32,880 nt of DNA from Candidatus Frankia alpina. GTDB lineage: Bacteria; Actinomycetota; Actinomycetes; Frankiales; Frankiaceae. Below, one piece after another: positions 14,574 to 22,258 of the stretch. Each line of letters opens with the position of its first letter. Positions within the stretch are counted from its first letter, which is position 1. The DNA lies in contig NZ_CADCWT010000026.1 in assembly GCF_902806485.1 (NCBI RefSeq), positions 1 to 32,880 of the forward strand. Direction: 5' to 3'. The notes below the pieces were generated by a model. That model had not been told where the DNA came from, ran no database searches, and worked only from the letters and a program-made list of their open reading frames with translations. Made by a program: the position numbers and the translations under genes.

Positions 14574-14744
14574 ATGAGCGTCTCCAACCTCTGCGACGAG
14601 CTGGAGATCGCCCGGTCGACGTTCTACGACTGGCGTGCGAAGAACACGGCACCACCCTGCATCAAGCTTCCCAACGGGGAGCTCCGCATTCGTCGAGTCG
14701 ACTTCGACGCCTGGCTCAACGCTCTCCCGAAGGACGCGGCCTGA
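14574..14744 (+). CDS. xis: Excisionase (HTH, MerR-like)
   Basis: A 56-residue protein. I prefer the ATG at 14574 because GGAGGAG lies 11 bases before it and the length fits AICE excisionases; an in-frame ATG at 14496 would add 26 residues. The sequence MSVSNLCDELEIARSTFYDW and GELRIRRVDFDAWL is a classic Xis-type winged helix, with the tip NGELRIRR and the final DFDAWL. It should bind near the attachment site and steer the integrase towards excision. The stop overlaps the integrase start by one base, the usual xis-int coupling of pSAM2-like elements. Confidence 0.85.
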   Translation: MSVSNLCDELEIARSTFYDWRAKNTAPPCIKLPNGELRIRRVDFDAWLNALPKDAA

Positions 14745-16150
14745 TGGCGACCACCACCTACGACGTCCGGATATGGAAAACGGAGATCTACCGCGGCAGC
14801 CGCGTCACGACCTACTACGTCCGATGGGGCGTCGACGGGAACCGGTTCAAGGAGCCGTTCCGGACCCGGGCGCAAGCGGAGAGCTTCCGCGCCGATCTCG
14901 TAGCGGCGACGAGGAAGGGCGAGGCCTTCTACGTGGCCACCGGACGGCCGATATCCATGGACTGCATGGACGCGAGCATGTCCTGGTACGAGTTCGCCTG
15001 CGCCTACACGGACGTGAAGTGGCCGCGCGCCGCGGCGACCACCAGGCGGACGCTCGCCGAGGCCCTCACCGCCATCACCCTGTGCCTCGTGTCCACGGAG
15101 AGAGGGATGCCCGACGGCAGGGTGTTGCGCACGGCGCTGCGCCGCCGGGCCTTCAACACCGCCCTCCGCGACGGTGATGACGTCCCCGACGAAATGCGGG
15201 ACGCCCTGCGGTGGGTGGCCTCCCACACCCGGCCGGTGGCGAGCTTGGCCGACCCGACCACGCTGCGAAAGGTGCTGGACGGACTGACGATCAAACTTGA
15301 CGGCACCCCGCGCGCCGCGAGTGTCGTCACGCGCTGGCGGAAGATCCTCAACAACGCGGTGGCGTACGCGATCGAGGGCAAGCTCCTGGCCGTCAACCCG
15401 ATTCCGGCGCTCAAGTGGAAGGCGCCGCGAAACGTCCAGGTAGTGGATCGCCGCTCCGTCGTCAACCCCGTCCAGGCACGCACGCTCCTGCGCGCGGTAC
15501 CGGGGCTCAAGGAGACCGGGCCTCGGCTGGAGACCTACTTCGGATGCCTCTACCTGGCGGCTCTTCGCCCCGAGGAAGCGTCCGCACTGGACGAGACGAA
15601 CCTCGCGCTGCCCGACACAGGGTGGGGAGAGCTGCACTTGGGCCGCGCCACCCCCCACGCCGGGAAGGGGTGGACGAACACCGGTGACGACCGTGACGAT
15701 CGGCAGCTCAAACAGCGTGAGCCAGGCGAGATCCGACTCGTGCCATGCCCGCCTGAGCTCACCGCGATGCTGCGCCGCCACATCCAGCTGTTCGGGACAG
15801 GGCCGGGCGGTCGGCTGTTCGTGACGGAGCCCGGCGATCCGATCTCCAGTCTCACGATCACTCGCATCTGGAGTCGGGCGCGAGCGGCGACCTTCACCGA
15901 CGAAGTCGCCGCGTCCGTGCTCGCGAAGACGCCCTACGACCTCCGTCACGCCGCGGTGTCGACCTGGCTCAACGCCGGCGTCCCCGCGACGCTGGTCGCC
16001 GGCTGGGCCGGACACAGCGTCGAGATCCTCCTCAAGATCTACGCGAAGTGCCTCGACGGCGAGGAGATCCGCATGCGCAGCCGCATCGAGGACGCGCTCG
16101 GCTGGAAGCCCGACAAGCCGGACCGGGACGGCGAACCCGACCACGCGTAG
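14744..16150 (+). CDS. int: Tyrosine recombinase, AICE integrase
   Basis: A 468-residue site-specific recombinase that inserts the element into tRNA-Glu. The start ATG at 14744 overlaps the xis stop. The N-terminal part (YDVRIWKTEIYRGSRVTTYY) is the arm-binding region; the core-binding part spans about 80-230. The catalytic domain holds Arg I (LYLAALRPEEASAL), a Lys in the beta hairpin region (DRQLKQREPGEIRLVP), box II as YDLRHAAVSTWLNAG (Tyr in place of the first His, common in actinobacterial relatives), G-H in VAGWAGHSVE and the nucleophile Tyr in LLKIYAKCL. All parts are present, so it looks intact. The gene ends about 140 bases from the tRNA 3' end. Confidence 0.95.
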   Translation: MATTTYDVRIWKTEIYRGSRVTTYYVRWGVDGNRFKEPFRTRAQAESFRADLVAATRKGEAFYVATGRPISMDCMDASMSWYEFACAYTDVKWPRAAATTRRTLAEALTAITLCLVSTERGMPDGRVLRTALRRRAFNTALRDGDDVPDEMRDALRWVASHTRPVASLADPTTLRKVLDGLTIKLDGTPRAASVVTRWRKILNNAVAYAIEGKLLAVNPIPALKWKAPRNVQVVDRRSVVNPVQARTLLRAVPGLKETGPRLETYFGCLYLAALRPEEASALDETNLALPDTGWGELHLGRATPHAGKGWTNTGDDRDDRQLKQREPGEIRLVPCPPELTAMLRRHIQLFGTGPGGRLFVTEPGDPISSLTITRIWSRARAATFTDEVAASVLAKTPYDLRHAAVSTWLNAGVPATLVAGWAGHSVEILLKIYAKCLDGEEIRMRSRIEDALGWKPDKPDRDGEPDHA

Positions 16151-16154
16151 GCGG

Positions 16155-16202
16155 CCGGCGAACTTCGGCACCACTTCGGCACAGCCTGCCGGAGTTCGCC
16201 GG
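16155..16202. promoter_or_regulatory. Candidate integrase arm sites
   Basis: Two direct copies of ACTTCGGCAC (16162-16171 and 16173-16182, spaced 11 bases, one helical turn) are framed by an inverted repeat with CCGGCGAACT at 16155-16164 and AGTTCGCCGG at 16193-16202. Placed between int and the tRNA core site, they suit arm-type Int or Xis binding. A role as int terminator is the alternative. Confidence 0.5.
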
Positions 16203-16245
16203 TACCAGCCGGACACGGCCGGACAGTCCAAGGAGGTTTGGTGAG

Positions 16246-16277
16246 GCCAAAAGCCCTGGTGGAGCAGGGGTTTTGGC
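16246..16277 (-). terminator. Hairpin downstream of tRNA-Glu
   Basis: Arms GCCAAAA-x-CCCT and AGGG-x-TTTTGGC with one mismatch enclose an 8-base loop, 15 bases beyond the tRNA 3' end in its direction of transcription. Likely terminator of the tRNA. As it lies on the element side, the element would supply it after integration. Confidence 0.5.
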
Positions 16278-16291
16278 TGGTGATCGAAGTG

Positions 16292-16364
16292 TGCCCCCAA
16301 CGGGATTCGAACCCGTGCTACCGCCTTGAAAGGGCGACGTCCTGGGCCGCTAGACGATGGGGGC
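16292..16364 (-). tRNA. tRNA-Glu (UUC), attachment site of the AICE
   Basis: On the minus strand a 73-base cloverleaf with a 7-pair acceptor stem (GCCCCCA with TGGGGGC), discriminator A, a D arm with TAGCGGCC, an anticodon loop CTTTCAA giving anticodon TTC, and a T arm with GGGTTCGAATCCC. CCA is not encoded, as usual in actinobacteria. The 3' end faces int, and AICEs commonly insert at tRNA 3' ends, so attR should include this 3' end. No duplicate of the T arm and acceptor 3' half was found to the left. Confidence 0.95.
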
Positions 16365-16484
16365 GCGGTGACGATCACAGCCCGGGGCGGAGCAACCGCT
16401 GCGCCACTTCGTCGATCGTCTGAAGCACTGCAAGCATAGGGGATGGCCAGGGCGGGCGACAAACCCGTCCGGGCCAGGTCCCGG

Positions 16485-17267
16485 TCAGCGGATGCCGACG
16501 GGGTGGGCAGGCAGGGCCGGGCGCGGGTCGGCCCTGCGGTAGCGGGAGTGGAAGAAGGCGCGCACCGGCCGGCCGCCGATCGCGATCGAGTGGGTGATGC
16601 GCACGACCTGCGCGCCACCGCCGGCACCACTGCCACTGCCGGCATCGGCGAGGTCGAAGGACATCGTGACGTCGTCGGCCCGCTCCAGGGGGGTGTTCGG
16701 GTCGTAGACGCGCAGGGTCACCGCCGTGTCGACCTGGGTGTAGGCGTAGGCGAGAACCTGGTGGTTCAGGCCGAGTTGCAGGGGATCCGCCGAGTGGACG
16801 GTGATGACGCCGATCGGGGCGAGCCGTCCGGAGTCGAGATCGAGCCGGATCCGCGGCCATTCGTCGGCGAGGCTGCGCCGTCCCACGCCGAGGCGGCCCA
16901 GCGCGCTGCCGGGGGTGTCGGCGCCTCGCATGAGCCCGTAGTACCGGGCGACGCCGCGGGGCAGGTCGAAGCTCGCCAACAGGCGGCGCACGAGGTAGCC
17001 GTACAGCGGGGTACCCCGCTGGGGCGGCTCGACGTCGGACGGCACAGCGACGTCGACCTCGAACAGGTCGCGCACCGCGAAGATCATGCCGCCGCACAAG
17101 CCGCGGCTGGCGTCCCCGATCCCGATGCCCAGGGGCATGCCGGGCAGCCGCAGGGCCAGCAGTGGCTGGGCATCGAAGCTGTTCGTGAACCGGAAGGCGC
17201 CGCTGGCGGGCAGGAACCCGGGCACGGCGGAGCGCACCACCCAGCCCTGGGGGCGGTCACGGTCCAT
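16485..17267 (-). CDS. Conserved actinobacterial protein, possible papain-like fold
   Basis: A 260-residue protein; I chose the ATG at 17265-17267 since GGAGGGG lies before it, although the frame is open further up. No signal peptide is seen. The order SRGLCGGMIFAVRDLFE (residues about 42-60), LGLNHQVLAYAYTQ (about 180) and VTLRVYDPNTP (about 198) gives a Cys, a His and an Asp/Asn in the spacing and order of papain-fold cysteine peptidases; GGM after Cys and NHQV before the strand fit that idea. This is an inference from motif order. Conserved segments PRGVARYYGLM, EWPRIRLDLDSG and RAFFHSRYR have no known meaning to me. First chromosomal gene beside the integrated element. Confidence 0.7.
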   Translation of the reverse strand: MDRDRPQGWVVRSAVPGFLPASGAFRFTNSFDAQPLLALRLPGMPLGIGIGDASRGLCGGMIFAVRDLFEVDVAVPSDVEPPQRGTPLYGYLVRRLLASFDLPRGVARYYGLMRGADTPGSALGRLGVGRRSLADEWPRIRLDLDSGRLAPIGVITVHSADPLQLGLNHQVLAYAYTQVDTAVTLRVYDPNTPLERADDVTMSFDLADAGSGSGAGGGAQVVRITHSIAIGGRPVRAFFHSRYRRADPRPALPAHPVGIR

Positions 17268-17751
17268 GGTGCAGCCCCTCCGCCCGGCCCCACACCGCCT
17301 GGACTGGCCAGACGGCGGGTGCCGGTCATCGTTCCGGTCGGTGAACGGCCGCCAGACTGCGGCGGCCCCGTCCGTCGCCTTCGCCGCGTACGGCGAGGCC
17401 GGCGGACGGCCCACCAGGGCCGTCCGCCGGTTCCCCAACAGGCCCACCCTGCGCCCTCCCGGTGCTCAGGTGGTCCTTGACGCAGACGTCGACGCAAACC
17501 GGACCTCGCCCGGCGGCCTCCCAGCCAGCCGGGCAGTCCGGCGTTCGGATCTTCACACTTCCTTAACGTCGGGTGGCCCGTAGGTGGGGGCCCGGACCGG
17601 CCGGCTTGTCCGGTTCTCAGTGAACGGACAGCTTTTCGGACCTTCGGCCCTGTTCCACCAGGTCTGACCACCGACACCCTCGCGCTGGCGGTGGATGCCG
17701 CCCGGACGAGGGAAAAGAGGTGTCTCCGGCTACGCGCCAGGTCGGCGCGAT
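17268..17751. other. Intergenic region with one strong hairpin
   Basis: About 480 bases between two leftward genes. Frames that are open here have no homologue that I recognise. The clearest element is an inverted repeat with perfect 12-base arms at 17401-17412 and 17417-17428 and an ACCA loop, which could end the bldC transcript or shield the next gene. The promoter of the 16485-17267 gene should lie to the left of it. Confidence 0.6.
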
Positions 17752-17958
17752 CTACATGTCGCCTCCGATGCTCGGGACCCCCTTCAGCAGAGCACGCACC
17801 TCGGCCTCTCGGTACCGGCGGTGCCCACCCAGGGTCCGAATCGACGTCAGCTTGCCGGCCTTCGCCCACCGGGTCACGGTCTTCGGGTCAACCCGAAACA
17901 TCGTGGCTACCTCGGCGGGCGTCAGCAGCGGCTCGGCGTCCGGCGTTCGTGTCGTCAT
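17752..17958 (-). CDS. bldC: BldC-type MerR-like developmental regulator
   Basis: A 68-residue DNA-binding protein. The sequence DAEPLLTPAEVATMFRVDPK, TVTRWAKAGKLTSIRTLGGH and RRYREAEVRALL is nearly that of Streptomyces BldC, which controls onset of sporulation by cooperative head-to-tail binding to direct repeats. The HTH covers residues 11-35 and the wing LGGHRRYRE 44-52. GGGAGG lies before the ATG. Conservation of this gene beside the SCO4090-like, dehydrogenase, DUF3073 and purM/purF genes supports orthology. Confidence 0.92.
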   Translation of the reverse strand: MTTRTPDAEPLLTPAEVATMFRVDPKTVTRWAKAGKLTSIRTLGGHRRYREAEVRALLKGVPSIGGDM

Positions 17959-18110
17959 TGCGTTGGCCTCCCGTCACAGAGCGTCGCTCCGTCCCATACA
18001 GATCGTGCATCCTTCGGGGGCATTTCGGACATGGCACGTCAGGACCATCTGCTGACTAGTCACAGCTCGTCCGAAGCGGACGGCGACTCTCGGTTAACGG
18101 AATGCGTCGA

Positions 18111-18941
18111 TCAGCTTGCGGATTCCCGCGCCTGCAGGGGTCTCCACCTCATCAGGACCCGTTCGTAAGCTTCGACCGCTAGGTCTGTTCGCCCACGGCG
18201 TAACGCACTGACAGCCTCGACGATGTCCTCTACCGAGCTGTCGCGCCGAAGCATGCCATCGTCGAGTAGGTCAACTAGCCCGTCGTAGTCCAGTTCGACC
18301 CTGCTCTGCGGATGGAAGGACCCCAGCCAACGGGCCAGATCGCCGATGCCCTCGACCGCGGGGGCATCCCCCGTGCCCCCCCGCAGCGTCCCGACCGCCT
18401 CCACCGCGCGGCTCGCCCGGCGCCGGGCCAGGCTCATCGTCGTCCGATAGATCATCGACCGCTCGGCGGTGTCGCCGGTGACCAGCGACCGCTCGGCCGG
18501 GTCGAACAGCAGGAACCACGGCGGCGGGACCATCCAGGTGCAGGTCTGGACGTGGACCTTCAGGCTCGGCCGGCGGGCCTTCCACCGGTCCAGCTCGATC
18601 TCGGCCGGTTCGGTGATCCGCCGTGGCAGGAACGCCTCGGCGACCCGCTCGGGCAGCAGGCCGCGGAACTCCAGCGCCGCCTGCCACACCCGCAGCTGGG
18701 TCGACCATGGGCAGACGAACATCAGCCCGTCGATCCACTGCACGAACGCCGACTCGTCGGCCACATCGAGGGTCGGCCGGACGCTCGCGACCAAAGCGAC
18801 GGCCCGCTCCTGGCGCGAACCGGCGCGGCGCGACGGCGGCCCCGCGGCGGCGTAACGCTGCCAGCGCCCCCGCTCGGCGGCCGGAAAGGCCGCCAGCGGC
18901 TCGTACACCCGCAGGTACGCCGCGGGCGAGACGACAGCCAT
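18111..18941 (-). CDS. Conserved protein of the bldC neighbourhood
   Basis: A 276-residue protein starting at the ATG at 18939-18941, with GGGAG close before it. It begins [18 protein letters not shown] and contains LTVGWIDGL-like [56 protein letters not shown], and [20 protein letters not shown]. No membrane segment or catalytic motif. It corresponds by position to the gene between bldC and the valine dehydrogenase gene in Streptomyces (SCO4090 from memory), which is uncharacterised. It is divergent from the dehydrogenase, with a long palindrome between them. Role unknown. Confidence 0.75.
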   Translation of the reverse strand: MAVVSPAAYLRVYEPLAAFPAAERGRWQRYAAAGPPSRRAGSRQERAVALVASVRPTLDVADESAFVQWIDGLMFVCPWSTQLRVWQAALEFRGLLPERVAEAFLPRRITEPAEIELDRWKARRPSLKVHVQTCTWMVPPPWFLLFDPAERSLVTGDTAERSMIYRTTMSLARRRASRAVEAVGTLRGGTGDAPAVEGIGDLARWLGSFHPQSRVELDYDGLVDLLDDGMLRRDSSVEDIVEAVSALRRGRTDLAVEAYERVLMRWRPLQARESAS

Positions 18942-19255
18942 CTCAGCTCCCACTGACCGCGTCCGACCCGAGCGCCGGCCGTACGCAGGCGGCGCGGCGC
19001 TCACCCCGCGGGGTGAGCGCGGTCACGCGCCGGAGCGCCGCGGACGACACCCACGCGGATGCCCTGGAACCTGGCATGCCTCGATCCTGGCACGTCCACC
19101 CGCAAGCCGTGCGCCCTACCGGGGCCGTAGGGTTCGCCAGGACCCGCCCGGCGCCGCCACCCGTGCTCGGCCGGCCGCCGACCTGCAGGTCCGCCGGGCG
19201 GATGGCGCCGCGCCGCGCCGGGTCCGAGCCGGGTCCGTCCCCCAGGAGGTGCACC
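18942..19255. other. Divergent intergenic region with a 24-base palindrome
   Basis: The region separates two divergent genes. At 18997-19020 lies a perfect 24-base palindrome (core CACCCCGCGGGGTG). In a divergent promoter region this is more likely an operator than a terminator. The AGGAGG before 19256 belongs to the dehydrogenase gene. Confidence 0.6.
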
Positions 19256-20326
19256 ATGACATCGCTGTTCGGTGCCGTTCGCGACCACGAACAGGTGCTG
19301 CTGTGCTCGGACCAGCGCACCGGGCTACGCGCAATCATCGCGGTCTACTCGACCGCTTTGGGCCCCTCGCTCGGGGGCACCCGCTTCCACCCCTACACCG
19401 ACGACGACGTCGCGCTCGCCGACGCCCTGGCGCTGTCCCGGGCGATGGCCTACAAGGCCGCCTGCGCGGGCCTGGACTTCGGCGGCGGCAAGGCCGTCAT
19501 CATCGGCGACCCCGCCCGCGACAAGTCCGAGCCGCTGCTGCGCGCCTTCGGCCGCCACATCGCCTCACTGGGCGGACGCTACATAACCGCCTGCGACGTC
19601 GGCACCTACGTCGACGACATGGACGTCATCGCCCGCGAGACGCGCTGGGTGAGCGGACGCTCGCCGGCACACGGCGGATCGGGCGACTCCGGCGTGCTGA
19701 CCGCCTACGGGGTCTTCGAGGGCCTACGCGCGGCCGCGCGGCACCGGTGGGGGACGTCGGACCTCGCCGGACGCCGGGTGGGGGTCAGCGGCGTCGGCAA
19801 GGTCGGCCGCCGCCTCGTCGGGCACCTGATGGCGGACGGGGCCTCGGTGATCGCCGCGGATGTCGATCCGGCGGCCCTGGCCCGGGTGCGCGCCGAGTTC
19901 CCGAGCGCGCAGACCGTCGACGACCCCGACCAGCTGTTCGACCTCGACCTCGACGTCTACTCGCCGTGCGCACTCGGCGGCGCGCTCAGCGCCGAGACGG
20001 TCACCCGGCTGCGCGCGGAGATCGTCTGCGGCGGCGCCAACAACCAGCTCGCCACGCCCGACATCGGCCGCCGGCTCGCCGACGCCGGGGTCCTCTACGC
20101 GCCCGACTTCGTCGTCAACGCCGGCGGGCTCATCCAGGTCGCCGACGAGATCGAGGGGTACTCGCCGGAGCGGGCCCGAGCCCGGGCGGCACGCATCTTC
20201 GACACCACCGCGCAGGTGCTCCGCCTCGCCCACGACGAGGGCGTGACTCCGGCGACCGCCGCCGAACGGCTCGCCGAACGCCGGATCGTCGAGGTGGGCC
20301 GGCTGCGCGGGATCCTGCTGCGGTGA
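19256..20326 (+). CDS. vdh: Leu/Val-type amino acid dehydrogenase
   Basis: A 356-residue NAD-dependent dehydrogenase for branched-chain amino acids (oxidative deamination to the keto acid). The ATG at 19256 follows AGGAGG. Residues 38-130 form the dimerisation/substrate domain with [27 protein letters not shown] (both conserved Lys) and [27 protein letters not shown] follows. The Rossmann part starts at about 175 with [19 protein letters not shown] and has VDPAALARV and [14 protein letters not shown]. Length and motifs fit the Glu/Leu/Phe/Val family. In Streptomyces the same place holds vdh; whether this enzyme prefers Val, Leu or Ile cannot be told. It supplies precursors and recycles nitrogen. 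Confidence 0.92.
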   Translation: MTSLFGAVRDHEQVLLCSDQRTGLRAIIAVYSTALGPSLGGTRFHPYTDDDVALADALALSRAMAYKAACAGLDFGGGKAVIIGDPARDKSEPLLRAFGRHIASLGGRYITACDVGTYVDDMDVIARETRWVSGRSPAHGGSGDSGVLTAYGVFEGLRAAARHRWGTSDLAGRRVGVSGVGKVGRRLVGHLMADGASVIAADVDPAALARVRAEFPSAQTVDDPDQLFDLDLDVYSPCALGGALSAETVTRLRAEIVCGGANNQLATPDIGRRLADAGVLYAPDFVVNAGGLIQVADEIEGYSPERARARAARIFDTTAQVLRLAHDEGVTPATAAERLAERRIVEVGRLRGILLR

Positions 20327-20637
20327 GTCGCGACCGGCCCCAGGTCGGCGCACGGCACGTCTGCGCAGGTCCGGACGATCGAAGGGACGTGACGGTGGAC
20401 ACATCGCGACATGGCGGGTCGGGCCATCGGCGAGCCGGTGAGCGGCCCCGATCCCCCGCTCGAACCCGTCGGACAGGGGGCTTCCTGGAGCACTTCCGAT
20501 CATGGTCATCTTGTCCGAGGACAGGCAACTGTCGGGTTGGCGTGCCGAGAAGCCTCCGATCCCTGTAGTCTCGGGAAGCACCAGAAAGTGAGAGCACCGG
20601 GGCGGGTCCCCGTCGTCATGTTCGAGGGGGTCGAGCC
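20327..20637. other. Intergenic region upstream of the DUF3073 gene
   Basis: About 310 bases between two genes of the same direction. I see no gene. A TGTAGT about 70 bases before the DUF3073 start could be a -10 box, but no convincing -35 goes with it. GAGGGGG just before 20638 is the ribosome site. Confidence 0.5.
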
Positions 20638-20844
20638 ATGGGGCGCGGCCGAGCTAAGGCCAAGCAGACGAAAGTCGCCCGCGAGCTCAAGTACAACTCG
20701 CCCAATATGGATCTCGACCGATTGAAGGCGGATCTGGGCGCGGGCTCGACGCGCGAGAACAACAGCGACGATGCGCACGTAGATGACGATTACGGATACG
20801 ACGCTTACGCAGACGACGAGGACGATCGCCGTTCCTCCCGCTGA
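20638..20844 (+). CDS. DUF3073 protein
   Basis: A 68-residue protein typical of actinobacteria. The N-terminal half is basic (MGRGRAKAKQTKVARELKY), then NSPNMDLDRLKADL, and the C-terminal half strongly acidic (HVDDDYGYDAYADDEDD). This polarity and the start sequence are diagnostic of DUF3073, whose function is unknown. The start at 20638 follows GAGGGGG. It lies convergent to purM, as in Streptomyces. Confidence 0.9.
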   Translation: MGRGRAKAKQTKVARELKYNSPNMDLDRLKADLGAGSTRENNSDDAHVDDDYGYDAYADDEDDRRSSR

Positions 20845-21073
20845 CACAGCGTCACATCGGTAGTCGTCCCGCCGCGGCAGGCTCACCCCGGCGGTCGTCG
20901 CCGATGGTGGCGGCCCGGGCTTCGGTCCGGGCATCCACCGTCATGCCGTGCTGCCTAGGTGCATGCGGGGTCACGATGGTGACCGTGCCGCTCCTTGGTG
21001 TGCACCCGGCATCGACTGACGCGCTCGAGCGGGGCTCCAGCCGGGTTACCGGGGCCGCCCGCCTGCGATCAGC

Positions 21074-22258
21074 TCAGCCTGGGTGCCGCCCGACCAGCCG
21101 GGCCCGGGGGGCCGCGTCCGCCGACGGCTCGCCCACGCCGGGCTCACGGCCTGCCGGGGTCCCGCCGGGCGCAGCAGCGATCTTGCCGACGACCCACGAA
21201 GGAACCTCGCGCTCCGCGAGCAGCGCGAGCGCCTCGGGGACGACGCCGGCCGGCAGCACCGCGACCATGCCGATGCCCTGGTTGAAGGTGCTCTCCATGT
21301 CCGCCTGGGCCACCGCGCCGCGCTCGGCGAGCAGCCCGAAGATCTCAGGCACCGCCCAGGATGCCCGGTCGAGGGTGGCGACCAGACCGGCGGGGATGAC
21401 GCGGGCGATGTTCGCGGCGAGGCCGCCCCCGGTGATGTGGGCGAAGGCATGCACCTCGACCGCCGCCGCCAGGGCCAGGCAGTCCCTCGCGTAGATGCGG
21501 GTCGGGGTGAGCAGGGACCCGCCGAGTGTGTCCCCCAGCGAGGGGACGTAGGCCCTCAGACCGGCCGCAGCGGTTTCGGGGACCCCACCTGGTTGGCCAG
21601 AATCAACAGGACCAAACAGGATATGCCGTACGAGCGAGAAGCCGTTGGAGTGGATGCCGGATGATGCCATCGCGACCACCACGTCCCCGGGCTGGACCCG
21701 CTCCGGCCCGAGCACGTCGTCGGCCTCCACGACCCCGACCCCCGTCGCGGCCAGGTCGTAGTCGTCGCTACCCATGAGTCCGGGATGCTCGGCAGTCTCG
21801 CCGCCGACCAGCGCCGCGCCGGCCTGCTCACACCCGGCCGCGATCCCGGAGACGATCTCCGCGATCCGCGCGGGCACCACGGCCCCGCAGGCGATGTAGT
21901 CGAGCAGGAAAAGCGGCTCGGCGCCACACACGACGAGGTCGTCGACCACCATGGCGACCAGATCGATGCCGACCGTGTCGTGCGTGTCGAGAGCGCGGGC
22001 AAGTGCGATCTTGGTGCCCACGCCGTCCGTGGACGAGGCGAGCAGCGGCCGCCGGTAGCGTGCCGTGTCCAGGGCGAACAGGCCGGCGAACCCGCCCAGC
22101 GAGCCGACCACCTCGGGCCGCGTGGCCCGCGCGACGTGCCCGCGCATCAGCTCGACGGCCCGGTCCCCCGCGGCCACGTCGACTCCCGCAGCATGGTACG
22201 AGGTGCCCGCCGACGTCGAGGTGCCGGCCCCGGCCGTGATCCGCTCGACGCCGCTCAT
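21074..22258 (-). CDS. purM: Phosphoribosylformylglycinamidine cyclo-ligase (AIR synthetase)
   Basis: A 394-residue cytosolic enzyme that makes aminoimidazole ribotide from FGAM with ATP, step five of purine synthesis. Motifs: SYHAAGVDVAAGDRAVELM at about residue 20, LLASSTDGVGTKIALA, GIDLVAMVVDDLVVCGAEPL, ALVGGETAEHPGLM, MASSGIHSNGFSLVR, HAFAHITGGGLAANIARVIP and FNQGIGMVAVLP. The last 30 residues (GTPAGREPGVGEPS) are a loose tail beyond the family core. The ATG overlaps the purF stop (ATGA), so purF and purM are translationally coupled. Intact. Confidence 0.95.
   Translation of the reverse strand: MSGVERITAGAGTSTSAGTSYHAAGVDVAAGDRAVELMRGHVARATRPEVVGSLGGFAGLFALDTARYRRPLLASSTDGVGTKIALARALDTHDTVGIDLVAMVVDDLVVCGAEPLFLLDYIACGAVVPARIAEIVSGIAAGCEQAGAALVGGETAEHPGLMGSDDYDLAATGVGVVEADDVLGPERVQPGDVVVAMASSGIHSNGFSLVRHILFGPVDSGQPGGVPETAAAGLRAYVPSLGDTLGGSLLTPTRIYARDCLALAAAVEVHAFAHITGGGLAANIARVIPAGLVATLDRASWAVPEIFGLLAERGAVAQADMESTFNQGIGMVAVLPAGVVPEALALLAEREVPSWVVGKIAAAPGGTPAGREPGVGEPSADAAPRARLVGRHPG

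Noticed and set aside
14624..16645. Long open frame antisense to int
   Set aside because: It is Arg/Pro/Gly-rich, crosses the tRNA gene and mirrors int codon bias; a GC-rich shadow.
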